NCBI RefSeq assembly: GCF_032583975.1
Contig: NZ_JAWHTF010000005.1
Strand: one strand, 5' to 3'
From: Gilvirhabdus luticola
GTDB lineage: Bacteria; Bacteroidota; Bacteroidia; Flavobacteriales; Flavobacteriaceae
Length of the DNA stretch: 64,000 bases
Positions within the stretch are counted from its first letter, which is position 1, and each line of letters starts with the position of its first letter. The position numbers and the translations under genes were made by a program. This document shows positions 7,454 to 16,421 of the stretch, in pieces. The notes beneath the pieces were generated by a model that was not told the DNA's origin, did not search any database, and saw nothing but the letters and a program-made list of their open reading frames with translations.

Positions 7454-9127
7454 ATGAAATCATTGAAGCTTATTATTATACTATTTACAACAGTTTGTTT
7501 AACAGGTTGTAAAAATAAATCTTCAAACCCTAATCCAGATTTAGCTAGTATTAACCTGTTGAGAGGAGAACTTATACTTTGTAATTCGGAACAATTTGGA
7601 GACGTAAGCTTTTCTTTGCCGTGTGATTATAACACTAGAGAGACCTTTGATCTTGGAATATCATTACTTCACTCTTTTGAATATGCTGAAGCCGAAAAAG
7701 CTTTTGTAAAAGTTATTGATATGGATCCTGATTGCGCTATGGCGTATTGGGGAGTTTCTATGAGTATCTTTCATTCACTCTGGATGCAATCAGACTTAAG
7801 TTATTTGGAAAAAGGAGAAAAACTTATAAAGATTGCCGACAAACTTAATCTAGAGGCAAAGGAAAAAGATTATTTAGATGCCATAGGGGTTTTTTATAAA
7901 GATTGGCAAACTATTGACCAACAAACCAGAAAAGAGTTGTATGAAAAGAAAATGGAAGCTCTCTATAAAAAATATAAAAATGATACTGAAGCAGCCGTAT
8001 TTTATGCTCTAGCTTTAAGAACAGCGGCGGACCCAAATGATAAAATGTATACCAAACAAAAAAAATCAGGGAAAATATTAGAAGATTTATTTGTAAAATA
8101 TCCAAACCATCCAGGCATTGCACATTACATAATTCATAATTACGATTATCCAGAATTAGCCCATTTGGCTTTGGGTACTGCAAGGCGTTATGCACAAATT
8201 GCACCAGCTTCAGCCCATGCACAGCACATGCCTTCTCATATATTTACAAGATTAGGACTTTGGAAAGAATCAATCCAATCAAATATACATTCCACAGAAT
8301 CTGCTTTATGCTACGCAGAAAATATAAACCCTGAATCGCATTGGGATGAAGAGCTCCATGGAATGGACTATCTAGTTTACGCTTATTTACAAATTGGCAA
8401 TAATACAAAAGCGAAAGAACAATATGACTATTTAAAAACATTTGATGATGTTTTTCCAGCTAATTTCAAAATTGCATATAGTGCAGCTGCTATTCCTACG
8501 CGCATAGCATTGGAAAATAAAAATTGGATTCAGGCTTCACAACTTCAATTACCTGATATTAAAATAAACTGGGAAGTATTCCCTTGGCAAGAGGCTATTC
8601 TTCATTTTGGAAGGTCATTGGGATTTTCACGTATAGGTGATGTCGTATCTGCCGAAAGTGAATTGAAAATTTTAGAATCGCTTTATCAAAAACTAATAAA
8701 ACAAAATGATGATTATAAGTCTGGTCAAGTTCTTATACAAATAAATGCTGCACAAGCTTGGATTGAATTAGCTAAAGGAAATGATGAAAAAGCCTTTAAA
8801 CGTATGCTAAAAGCTTCAGCATTGGAAAATAATACATCGAAGCATGCCGTAACACCATGTGAAGTATTGCCTGCAGATGAGCTTCTTGGTGATTTATACA
8901 TACGACTTAATAAACCAAAAGAGGCTTTAGAAGCATATGAATTTTGCTTAAAAAAGCATCCTAACAGATTTAACAGCCTTTATGGAGCAGCTATTACAGC
9001 TAAACAAATTGGAAACCATGAAAAAATGACATTGTATTTTCAAACTCTGATGAAACAAACGGAAAATACAATTAGCGATAGAGTTGAAATTTCAGAAATT
9101 AAAGATTATTTTAGTCAACGCAAATAG
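7454..9127 (+). CDS. TPR-repeat lipoprotein
   Basis: A 557-residue lipoprotein. The ATG at 7454 gives a clean signal peptide ending in LTGC (Cys19); an ATG three codons upstream is possible. Tetratricopeptide-like helix pairs are visible at about residues 60-130 (AEAEKAFVKVIDMDPDCAMAYW split over two helices) and near the C-terminus (about 485-540). The middle, with conserved-looking HAQHMPSHIFTRLG and PESHWDEELHGMDYL segments, matches a widespread family of uncharacterised TPR proteins. It is 5 bases before a SCO-family gene and may be co-transcribed with it. Function is unknown. Confidence 0.75.
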   Translation: MKSLKLIIILFTTVCLTGCKNKSSNPNPDLASINLLRGELILCNSEQFGDVSFSLPCDYNTRETFDLGISLLHSFEYAEAEKAFVKVIDMDPDCAMAYWGVSMSIFHSLWMQSDLSYLEKGEKLIKIADKLNLEAKEKDYLDAIGVFYKDWQTIDQQTRKELYEKKMEALYKKYKNDTEAAVFYALALRTAADPNDKMYTKQKKSGKILEDLFVKYPNHPGIAHYIIHNYDYPELAHLALGTARRYAQIAPASAHAQHMPSHIFTRLGLWKESIQSNIHSTESALCYAENINPESHWDEELHGMDYLVYAYLQIGNNTKAKEQYDYLKTFDDVFPANFKIAYSAAAIPTRIALENKNWIQASQLQLPDIKINWEVFPWQEAILHFGRSLGFSRIGDVVSAESELKILESLYQKLIKQNDDYKSGQVLIQINAAQAWIELAKGNDEKAFKRMLKASALENNTSKHAVTPCEVLPADELLGDLYIRLNKPKEALEAYEFCLKKHPNRFNSLYGAAITAKQIGNHEKMTLYFQTLMKQTENTISDRVEISEIKDYFSQRK

Positions 9128-9132
9128 TTTTT

Positions 9133-9774
9133 ATGTTCAATATATTTAGTAAATCTTTGTTGTTAGCCTTGACCATTATTTTATGTATTGGTTGTCAAAA
9201 AAATAATAACAAATCCTTACCTATTTATAACCCTGTAGACTTTAATCCTGTATTGGTTGATGAAACTCTTCAAAATAAAAACCATAATCATACGGTTTCT
9301 AATTTCACATTAATCAATCAAAATGGCGATACAATCACGCAAGAAGTGTACAAAAATAAAATCTATGTAACCGATTTCTTTTTTACGCGTTGTCCTACCA
9401 TCTGCCCGGTGATGACGGATAATATGAAACTATTACAAGATAAATTTATAAATGATTCTGATATCATGTTTTTATCAATGTCTGTAACTCCAAATATTGA
9501 CAGCATTCCAGTATTACGACAATACGCTGATGAAAAAGGAGTTATTGATTCAAAATGGAATGTAACTACTGGAGATAAAAAGCATATCTATCAATTAGCT
9601 AGAAAAAGTTATTTTGCGGTGGTAGACCAAGGCGATGGTGAGCTTCAGGATTTTATTCATACTCCAAACTTTATTTTGGTAGATAAACAAAAACAGATAA
9701 GAGGTATTTATGACGGCACTGATGATAACGACATAAACAGGCTCATCAGTGACATAAAGACTTTAAAGAAGTAG
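9133..9774 (+). CDS. SCO1/SenC family copper-binding thioredoxin-fold lipoprotein
   Basis: A 213-residue protein with an N-terminal lipoprotein-type signal (LCIGC). The copper-binding CxxxC is Cys87-Cys91 (RCPTICPVM) and the distal histidine is His176 (DFIHTPNF), so all three copper ligands of the SCO family are present. SCO proteins deliver copper to the Cu-A centre of cytochrome oxidase or act as thiol reductases in the periplasm. The upstream neighbour is a TPR lipoprotein 5 bases away; no oxidase genes are adjacent here. Confidence 0.92.
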   Translation: MFNIFSKSLLLALTIILCIGCQKNNNKSLPIYNPVDFNPVLVDETLQNKNHNHTVSNFTLINQNGDTITQEVYKNKIYVTDFFFTRCPTICPVMTDNMKLLQDKFINDSDIMFLSMSVTPNIDSIPVLRQYADEKGVIDSKWNVTTGDKKHIYQLARKSYFAVVDQGDGELQDFIHTPNFILVDKQKQIRGIYDGTDDNDINRLISDIKTLKK

Positions 9775-9817
9775 CATATAACTTATCAACATTTATATCT
9801 TTTCCAGCTAAAAAATT

Positions 9818-9825
9818 TATCTTTG
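9818..9825 (+). promoter_or_regulatory. Candidate -7 box for rmuC
   Basis: TATCTTTG matches TAnnTTTG and lies 20 bases before the rmuC start codon. Confidence 0.45.
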
Positions 9826-9845
9826 GGTAAACTTCTACATTTAAA

Positions 9846-11165
9846 ATGAACGATAACCTAACTCTTATAATTGCAATTCTTATTTCTGGTGGCATTGGTG
9901 TTTATATTGGGTTTACTATTGCTAAGTTAAAAGGTAAAAGCAATCAAAGTGCTTTAGAAGAGCGTCAAAATTTACTTAATCAAAACATTGCAGAATTAAA
10001 AGAAAACCAGAATAAGATAGAACTTGAGCGTGAATCGATAAGAAAAGAAAAAGACTTACTCAACTCTGAATTAGTTAGACGCAATTCAGAATTTGAAAAT
10101 CTACAGACAAAGCTTCAAGAACAGAAAAGTGAAGTAGAAAAACTTCAAGAAAAGTTCACAAAGGAATTTGAAAATTTGGCAAATAAGATTTTGGATGAAA
10201 AATCAGAAAAATTTACTCTTCAAAATAAAGAAAACATAAAGCAAATTCTAAATCCTTTACAAGAGAAAATTAAAACTTTTGAAGACAAGGTTGAGAAATC
10301 CCAAAAGGAAAGTATCAGCATGCATTCGGCTCTAAAGGAACAACTTTTAGGCTTAAAAGATTTGAACCTTCAAATGACTAAAGAAGCTACAAATCTTACC
10401 AAAGCTCTGAAAGGCGATAGCAAAATGCAAGGAAATTGGGGCGAATTGGTTCTTGAGCGTGTTTTGGAAAAATCTGGTTTGGAAAAAGATCGTGAATATT
10501 TTGTTCAGCAAAGTTTTACAAATCAAAATGGTTCTAGAGTCATGCCAGATGTGGTCTTACATTTACCTGATAACAAACGCATGATCATTGACAGTAAGGT
10601 GTCTTTAACAGATTATGAACGTTTTGTAAATGCTGACGAAGACGATAGACCACAATTCTTAAAATCTCATGTCAATTCAATTAAAAAGCATGTAGACCAA
10701 TTATCTGATAAAAAATATGAAGATTTATACGATATAGAATCGCCTGACTTTGTGTTGATGTTCATTCCTATAGAACCTGCTTTTGCTATAGCTATTAATG
10801 AAGACAATACATTATATAATAAAGCCTTTGAGAAAAATATTGTTATTGTAACCCCTTCAACATTATTGGCCACACTTCGAACTATAGATACCATGTGGAA
10901 TAATGAAAAACAACAGCAAAACGCTATTGAAATTGCCAGACAAGCTGGAGCATTGTATGATAAATTTGAGGGTTTAGTTAGTGATTTAACAGGAATTGGT
11001 AAAAAATTAGATTCTGCAAAAACAGATTATTCTTCTGCTATGAATAAACTAGTTGAAGGTAAAGGTAATCTTATTAAAAGTGTTGAAAAACTTAAAAAGC
11101 TAGGTGCTAAAGCTAAAAAATCACTTCCTGAAAATATTTTGAAACGTTCTGAACTTAATAATTGA
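9846..11165 (+). CDS. rmuC: DNA recombination protein RmuC
   Basis: A 439-residue RmuC family protein, whose E. coli relative limits recombination between inverted repeats. An N-terminal membrane anchor (about residues 5-25) is followed by a long coiled coil (about 35-150, dense in K, E, Q and L heptads). The conserved nuclease-like domain lies at about 180-400, with GNWGELVLERVLEKSGL, PDVVLHLPDNKRMIIDSKVSL and FIPIEPAF; the acidic residues and the DSK motif fit the restriction-endonuclease-like fold. Length and architecture are normal for the family. It has its own -7 box and is followed 22 bases later by a thioesterase gene. Confidence 0.93.
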   Translation: MNDNLTLIIAILISGGIGVYIGFTIAKLKGKSNQSALEERQNLLNQNIAELKENQNKIELERESIRKEKDLLNSELVRRNSEFENLQTKLQEQKSEVEKLQEKFTKEFENLANKILDEKSEKFTLQNKENIKQILNPLQEKIKTFEDKVEKSQKESISMHSALKEQLLGLKDLNLQMTKEATNLTKALKGDSKMQGNWGELVLERVLEKSGLEKDREYFVQQSFTNQNGSRVMPDVVLHLPDNKRMIIDSKVSLTDYERFVNADEDDRPQFLKSHVNSIKKHVDQLSDKKYEDLYDIESPDFVLMFIPIEPAFAIAINEDNTLYNKAFEKNIVIVTPSTLLATLRTIDTMWNNEKQQQNAIEIARQAGALYDKFEGLVSDLTGIGKKLDSAKTDYSSAMNKLVEGKGNLIKSVEKLKKLGAKAKKSLPENILKRSELNN

Positions 11166-11187
11166 TATTGTATTTTAAAGCTATTGT

Positions 11188-11724
11188 ATGTATAAAAACA
11201 TAGAAGACTCACAAATAACCATTACCGAATTAATGTTACCATCACATTCTAATTTTAGTGGTAAAATTCATGGTGGATATATTTTAGGTTTAATGGATCA
11301 AATTGCATTTGCTTGCGCTTCAAAACACTCCAGACATTATTGTGTAACAGCTTCAGTTAATAGAGTAGATTTTCTAAATCCTATTGATGTTGGCGACCTT
11401 GTAACACTTAAGGCCTCTGTTAACTATACTGGTAGAACTTCGATGGTTGTTGGTGTTAGAGTAGAATCTGAAAACATTCAAACAAGTGAAATAAAACATT
11501 GTAATTCGTCATACTTTACAATGGTGGCAAAAGGTGAATCAGGAAAAAATGTACCTGTTCCAGGTCTTATTTTAAATACAGAGCAAAGTATTCGTAGATT
11601 TTCAAGAAGTATAGTCAGACAAAAACAATCTAAAAAAAGATCTAATAAATTTAAAGCTTCAAAATTTAAGATTGATGATCATCTTGAAATTTTAAAAACT
11701 CATAATGCAAAAATCGAACTTTAA
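11188..11724 (+). CDS. Acyl-CoA thioesterase, hotdog fold
   Basis: A 178-residue single hotdog-domain protein of the YciA/BFIT-type acyl-CoA thioesterase family, which hydrolyses acyl-CoA to free fatty acid and CoA in the cytoplasm. The family hallmarks are seen: LMLPSHSNFSGKIHGGYILG near residues 14-33, DQIAFACASKHS, and VNRVDFLNPIDVGDLV in the hotdog sheet. The C-terminal 40 residues are basic and probably disordered. It ends with a 4-base convergent overlap with the DUF5777 gene. Confidence 0.88.
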   Translation: MYKNIEDSQITITELMLPSHSNFSGKIHGGYILGLMDQIAFACASKHSRHYCVTASVNRVDFLNPIDVGDLVTLKASVNYTGRTSMVVGVRVESENIQTSEIKHCNSSYFTMVAKGESGKNVPVPGLILNTEQSIRRFSRSIVRQKQSKKRSNKFKASKFKIDDHLEILKTHNAKIEL

Positions 11725-12593
11725 AATATCCTAGTTAAATTAAATCCGAAATAAATATCGCCTTCTCCCCAATCTCCAGTTGCTTGTCCTAAAAACCCAT
11801 TCACGTTCATAGGTTGTGCATTGGTAAAATGCATTTGAAACACGTGTCCTCCGGTTTCTAAATCTACACCAATAGACAATGGGTTCTTAAAAGGAGAATC
11901 GCTAGCTCTATTCATATGAATACCATAATCGGCATTTATGGACCATCGTTTGCCAAGCTTATGTCTTCCTCCTAAACCAAGTGCAAACTGGGTATTGTCT
12001 TGAGAATCTAGCATGACATAGTTGTCATGGAATAAAGTTGGAGCAATTTCAAAAGAAAAATTTGTATTTACTTTATGTGAAATCAACAATTGCGTAGCAT
12101 AACTTATACGATCTTCAAATTCTAATTTCGGTAAATTATCTTTCTCTAATGCAGTATTAATCATTAAAGAATTATACCCTACAATAGTAAAAGGGAAACC
12201 TCCTTCTTTTTGCTGAACCAGTCTGTACTTAAGAGCACTCTCATAAATTTTTTGGTAAGAGCTTCTCGAAATACTTATATTAAACCCATCGGAAATTCCA
12301 TAAATAAAATTTAATCTTGTCACAGCATCGTCAAGACCAAAAAAAGTATCAAGCCCATTTTCCAAACTACCAAATCGGTGTGCTACAACAAACATAAACT
12401 CTTTTTTAGCTACAAGTTTAGTAGATTCAAAATTGACAATCTTTAAACTTTTAAATACGGCCGAAGCATAATTATCGGTAACAGAATCTGTGTCAATTTC
12501 TCGAAGCAAATCCTCTTGAGAAAAAATGACTAAAGGACAACAAAAAACAATTAGAAGAATAAATTTCAATTTTTTCATAGCATAAAATTTCAT
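11721..12593 (-). CDS. DUF5777 family outer-membrane beta-barrel protein
   Basis: A 290-residue protein with a signal peptide and alternating amphipathic strands throughout, ending in an aromatic-rich strand (DIYFGFNLTRIF) typical of outer-membrane barrels. The motif FVVAHRFGSLENGLDTFFGLD near residues 68-88 is typical of DUF5777. The start at 12593 overlaps the upstream stop by 4 bases (ATGA), suggesting coupling; an ATG at 12578 would also give a good signal peptide. Partners here are an OB-fold protein on the same strand and, divergently, a mono-haem lipoprotein and YceI. Substrate is unknown. Confidence 0.8.
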   Translation of the reverse strand: MKFYAMKKLKFILLIVFCCPLVIFSQEDLLREIDTDSVTDNYASAVFKSLKIVNFESTKLVAKKEFMFVVAHRFGSLENGLDTFFGLDDAVTRLNFIYGISDGFNISISRSSYQKIYESALKYRLVQQKEGGFPFTIVGYNSLMINTALEKDNLPKLEFEDRISYATQLLISHKVNTNFSFEIAPTLFHDNYVMLDSQDNTQFALGLGGRHKLGKRWSINADYGIHMNRASDSPFKNPLSIGVDLETGGHVFQMHFTNAQPMNVNGFLGQATGDWGEGDIYFGFNLTRIF

Positions 12594-12970
12594 TCAATAA
12601 TAGAACATTGATCAAGTTTAAGTTCACCTAATAAATCATCAAACCCAATACAGCGACCTTTTATTTTAACCATATCGCCTTCTTGAACTTTACTGTTTAT
12701 AGTAGAAACAAATTGGCAAAATATTTTAGAATCCAATACAATATCATTTTCATTCAATTTGGTGATTTGTCCAGATATCTCAATGGTTTTATTTAAGTAC
12801 TTGCTGGATGCTTCTTCGGAATTATTTGAGTATTCATTAGAAATTTCTGTGGCAGAAACTACAAATTCAGCCTTTTCTTTTTGAATATTTCTGTGATCCT
12901 GATACACATAATTATATGCAATAATCACAACAATAACCGTTATTATAAAAATGAAGACTTTCTTTTTCAT
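12590..12970 (-). CDS. OB-fold (tRNA_anti-like) membrane-anchored protein
   Basis: A 126-residue protein with an N-terminal hydrophobic anchor (about residues 4-22), then a short helical linker and an OB-fold-like domain (about 55-126). The pattern YLNKTIEISGQITKLNEN, then DMVKIKGRCIGFDDLLGELKLDQCSI, matches the tRNA_anti-like family of small Bacteroidota envelope proteins. It is coupled by a 4-base overlap to the downstream DUF5777 barrel gene. It is divergent from the mono-haem lipoprotein gene, with about 100 bases between the starts. Confidence 0.72.
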   Translation of the reverse strand: MKKKVFIFIITVIVVIIAYNYVYQDHRNIQKEKAEFVVSATEISNEYSNNSEEASSKYLNKTIEISGQITKLNENDIVLDSKIFCQFVSTINSKVQEGDMVKIKGRCIGFDDLLGELKLDQCSIIE

Positions 12971-13068
12971 AAAACTTGTATATACAAATGTTTTAAAGCA
13001 ATTTATTGTTTAAAATTAATGAAATTAAAATGAATTTAATTAAATTTATATCAAAAATTGTTAGGATT

Positions 13069-13449
13069 ATGAAAAAATATCTAATCTTCAGTGCATCTAT
13101 TATTACCATTTTTTCAATCATATCGTGTACCAATCATAGTGAAAATGATTTGCTTGAACCAGTTCCTCCCGATCCAGACCCAGAATTAGTGACCTATATT
13201 GATGATGTAAAAGTTATCATAGATAACAATTGTATTTTTTGCCATAATAACCCTCCAGTAAATGGTGCCCCAAATTCTTTAACGACTTATGATAAAGTAA
13301 AAAGTGCTGTTGAAAATAGTAATTTAATAAACAGAATTTCGGCTCAACCAGGAGAGGCTGGATTTATGCCTTTTGGAGGCACAAGATTGCCTCAAAACCT
13401 CATTGATAAAATTGTACAATGGGAAACAGATGGTCTGTTAGAAAATTAA
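13069..13449 (+). CDS. Mono-haem c-type cytochrome-like lipoprotein
   Basis: A 126-residue lipoprotein, with start at 13069 chosen because it yields a clean signal peptide ending in IISC (Cys20). The single haem-binding site is Cys55-x2-Cys58-His59 (CIFCH), and a downstream methionine in GFMPFGG is a plausible distal ligand. The fold is like the c-type domains of Bacteroidota lipoproteins. Being lipid-anchored, it would carry electrons at a membrane surface. It is 49 bases before yceI and divergent from the OB-fold/DUF5777 pair. Confidence 0.82.
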   Translation: MKKYLIFSASIITIFSIISCTNHSENDLLEPVPPDPDPELVTYIDDVKVIIDNNCIFCHNNPPVNGAPNSLTTYDKVKSAVENSNLINRISAQPGEAGFMPFGGTRLPQNLIDKIVQWETDGLLEN

Positions 13450-13498
13450 ATTGTTTCTTGGCAGAATTTTTGTTCTAAATCTTTATAAATTTAAATCT

Positions 13499-14035
13499 AT
13501 GAAAAACATATTCTATTTCATTCTTCTATTTAGCCTAACTTCATTTGCCCAAAACAAATATATCACGAGGTCAGGAATTATAGGCTTTGAAGCTTCAGTA
13601 CCAGCGTTTGAAGAGGTCAAAGCAAAGAGTAATGCTGCAACAGCTATAATAAATACTGATAATGGTGAATTTGCTGCTTTGGTTTTAGTGAAAAGTTTCC
13701 GTTTTAAGAATGCACTTATGGAAGAGCATTTTAATGAAAACTATGCTGAATCGAGTCAATTCCCAAAAGCTTCTTTTAAGGGAAACATTTCAGGACTGGA
13801 TATACATAGCGATATATCGTCTTACAATATTTCTGGAGAGCTAACCTTTCATGGTGTCACAAAAGCTTTAGAAGATATTCCATTAACCATTACAAAAGCT
13901 GATGGGAAAATTATTATTACTGGAGAATTTATATCAAAGGCTTCAGATTATGACATTGAAATACCAAAAATAGTGAGCAACAAAATTGCACAAGATGTTG
14001 CGGTTTCATTTGAATTTAATCTTGAAAAGCAATAA
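13499..14035 (+). CDS. YceI family periplasmic protein
   Basis: A 178-residue protein starting at 13499, which gives a signal peptide (MKNIFYFILLFSLTSFAQ). The mature part shows the YceI lipocalin-like pattern: GIIGFEASVP, then FEFNLEK at the end, with HFNENYAESSQFPKASFKG and GELTFHGVTK in the middle. YceI proteins bind amphiphiles such as polyprenyl quinones. It follows the haem lipoprotein gene and precedes the nucleotidyltransferase/radical SAM run by 21 bases, so it could belong to either transcript. Confidence 0.88.
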   Translation: MKNIFYFILLFSLTSFAQNKYITRSGIIGFEASVPAFEEVKAKSNAATAIINTDNGEFAALVLVKSFRFKNALMEEHFNENYAESSQFPKASFKGNISGLDIHSDISSYNISGELTFHGVTKALEDIPLTITKADGKIIITGEFISKASDYDIEIPKIVSNKIAQDVAVSFEFNLEKQ

Positions 14036-14056
14036 TTAAACAATCAATTATATATT

Positions 14057-14965
14057 TTGACAGCTCTAAAGACCATACTATACTTTTCAATATTTAATTA
14101 TCCCGTTACTAGAGATGAAATTTTTAAATTTTCAACCAGTGAGAATATTGATATATTGGATAATGAGCTTGAAATTCTATTAAAAAGAAAGATTATTTAC
14201 CAAATTGGTGATTATTATCTAAACACTCAATCTCTAGATTCAGTAAAAAGAAGACTTACCAACAATAAGATGGCAGAGAAAATAATGCCTAAAGCTTTAA
14301 GGATAAGTAAACGCATTGCTTCATTCCCTTATGTAAAAGGGGTTGCGTTGTCTGGTGGGTTATCTAAAGGCTGTTTTGACAGTGAAGGTGATGTGGATTT
14401 TTTCATTATTACTTCTCCAAACAAACTATGGTTAGCTCGAACCCTACTAATTTTGTATAAAAAAATATTTTTACTCAATTCTAAAAAATACTTCTGTGTA
14501 AACTACTTTATCGGCAGTAACAATTTAAATATTACAGAAAAAAACAAGTTTACTGCAATGGAGCTAGTAACTCTTATCCCAACCTATGGGCAATCCATAT
14601 TTAAGGAGTTTATGAGTAACAATAAGTGGGTAAAAGGATATTTCCCAAATAAAAATATTGAAGAGAATTTTAGTCTTGTCAGTGATACAAAAAAACCTAT
14701 TATTTCGAAATTAATAGAATTTATACTCAATAATAAATTTGGTGATTTTTTAGATACACAATTTAGAATAATGACACTTAATGTTTGGAATAAGAAGTTT
14801 AAACATTTGCATAATGTAGATTTTAATATTGCTATGAAATCTACTAAAAATGTCTCTAAACATCACCCTAATAATTTTCAGAAAAAAGTTATAGAAGCCT
14901 TAAATGAAAATTATAATCATGTAAAACAAAAACATGAAATAATTTTAGAACCCGAACATGCTTGA
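14057..14965 (+). CDS. Winged-helix plus nucleotidyltransferase-fold protein
   Basis: A 302-residue protein read from a TTG start at 14057, since no good ATG is available before the conserved region. Residues 1-70 look like a winged helix (FNYPVTRDEIFKF, LLKRKIIYQIGDYYLN). Residues about 90-130 hold a minimal nucleotidyltransferase motif: GGLSKGCF followed by EGDVDFFII, giving the GG...DxD pattern of the polymerase-beta superfamily. The third catalytic acid is not obvious. It overlaps the next radical SAM gene by 8 bases. Such proteins occur with B12-type radical SAM genes in surface-polysaccharide clusters, but the role is not known. Confidence 0.7.
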   Translation: MTALKTILYFSIFNYPVTRDEIFKFSTSENIDILDNELEILLKRKIIYQIGDYYLNTQSLDSVKRRLTNNKMAEKIMPKALRISKRIASFPYVKGVALSGGLSKGCFDSEGDVDFFIITSPNKLWLARTLLILYKKIFLLNSKKYFCVNYFIGSNNLNITEKNKFTAMELVTLIPTYGQSIFKEFMSNNKWVKGYFPNKNIEENFSLVSDTKKPIISKLIEFILNNKFGDFLDTQFRIMTLNVWNKKFKHLHNVDFNIAMKSTKNVSKHHPNNFQKKVIEALNENYNHVKQKHEIILEPEHA

Positions 14966-16421
14966 TATTTTATTTTCGCATTCCTATTTTTACAAATTCG
15001 ATGCTAAACAATGGAAAAATAAAACACCTTATCCTCCACTAGGTACAATTTATGCCGCATCATATTTACGACAACATGATTATTCGGTTAGCTTATTTGA
15101 CACATGTTTGATAGATAATCCTCAAGACATACAACCTGTTTTAGAAAACCAAACACCAAAGCTATTTGTAATTTATGACGATTGCTTTAATTACTTAACC
15201 AAAATGTGCCTTACAAAGATGCGAGAGGCAGCTTTTGAAATGATACAAATAGCTAAAACTCATGATTGTAAGGTTATCGTTAGCAGTTCTGATGCGACAG
15301 ATCATTATAAAGACTATCTTGAAGCTGGTGCAGATTTCATTATTCAAGGTGAAGGAGAAATTACATTAAAGGAGTTATCTGATTCACTTATGAAGAATGA
15401 ATCATATTCTAATATTTTAGGTATTGCTTACAAAGAAAACAATAATATAGTCGTAAATCCAAAACGACCTGTATTAAATGAATTAGACACTTTACCACTT
15501 CCTGCATGGGATTTAATAGATATAGATGCTTACAAATCTATTTGGAATTCCGGTGGCAAGGAATTTACGCTTAACATGGTAACAACCAGAGGTTGTCCAT
15601 TTAAATGTAATTGGTGTGCAAAACCGATTTATGGGAATAGATATAATTCTCACTCTGTACAATATATAACTAACCATATTTCCTATTTAAAAGAAAACTA
15701 TGGAGTCAACAAGTTTTGGATGTGTGATGATATTTTCGGGTTAAAGCCAAATTGGGTTCAAGAATTCAATCAAGAACTAAAAAAAAGATCTTTAAAAATC
15801 AAATATTATATTCAGAGTAGAGTTGATCTTCTCTTGAAAGAAGATACAATAGACGCTCTTGCAGAAAGTGGTCTGGAAGAAGTTTGGGTTGGAGCGGAAA
15901 GTGGCTCTCAAACTATTTTAGATGCAATGGATAAAGGAACCACTGTGAAACAAATTTATGAAGCAACAAGTCTTCTCAAACAAAAAAATATCAGAGTTGC
16001 TTTTTTTATACAGTTTGGATACTTGGGAGAAACCAAAGAAGATATCGATAAGACGATACACATGATAAAGGAATTACAACCTGATAATCTTGGTATTTCC
16101 GTTTCCTATCCATTACCAGGCACAAAATTCTACGAAAAAGTAAAAGATGATTTAAAGTTGAAAGCCAATTGGACAGATTCAGACGATTTGGCAATGATGT
16201 TTAAAGGCACTTACCATTCTAAATATTATAAGAAACTCCATAGATACGTGCATAAAGAGTATAGAAAAAGTCAGGCTATAACAAATTTTAAAAAGGTATT
16301 ACAAATGCCCTTTAAAACTACTAAACCTGAATTGAGGTCTATGCTACTTTTTTTATATTATGTTCTCTTTGCTTTTATCAATAAAGTACAACTCAAAAAA
16401 TTCCAACATTCTCATGCCTAA
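14958..16421 (+). CDS. B12-binding-domain radical SAM protein (1 of 3)
   Basis: A 487-residue cytoplasmic enzyme. The N-terminal Rossmann-like B12-binding domain (about 1-150) carries YPPLGTIYAASYLR and ends in the GADFIIQGEGE signature. The radical SAM core follows, with the iron-sulfur ligands Cys213-x3-Cys217-x2-Cys220 (GCPFKCNWC) and the downstream EEVWVGAESGSQ motif. The DxHxxG cobalamin-ligand motif is not visible, so cofactor binding is a family inference. Members act as methyltransferases or do other radical chemistry on lipids, glycans and natural products. It overlaps both neighbours by 8 bases. Confidence 0.88.
   Translation: MLDILFSHSYFYKFDAKQWKNKTPYPPLGTIYAASYLRQHDYSVSLFDTCLIDNPQDIQPVLENQTPKLFVIYDDCFNYLTKMCLTKMREAAFEMIQIAKTHDCKVIVSSSDATDHYKDYLEAGADFIIQGEGEITLKELSDSLMKNESYSNILGIAYKENNNIVVNPKRPVLNELDTLPLPAWDLIDIDAYKSIWNSGGKEFTLNMVTTRGCPFKCNWCAKPIYGNRYNSHSVQYITNHISYLKENYGVNKFWMCDDIFGLKPNWVQEFNQELKKRSLKIKYYIQSRVDLLLKEDTIDALAESGLEEVWVGAESGSQTILDAMDKGTTVKQIYEATSLLKQKNIRVAFFIQFGYLGETKEDIDKTIHMIKELQPDNLGISVSYPLPGTKFYEKVKDDLKLKANWTDSDDLAMMFKGTYHSKYYKKLHRYVHKEYRKSQAITNFKKVLQMPFKTTKPELRSMLLFLYYVLFAFINKVQLKKFQHSHA

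Noticed and set aside
7454..9127. Antisense open frames inside the TPR lipoprotein gene (about 7911-8441, minus strand)
   Set aside because: They lack family features and are mirror frames of a clear coding sequence.
13006..13068. Longer start for the mono-haem lipoprotein
   Set aside because: The upstream codons would place 21 residues before the signal peptide; the ATG at 13069 begins it directly.
14057..14965. MNT/HEPN-type toxin-antitoxin module
   Set aside because: The nucleotidyltransferase is 302 residues, larger than MNT antitoxins, and no HEPN gene is adjacent; the neighbour is a radical SAM gene overlapping by 8 bases.
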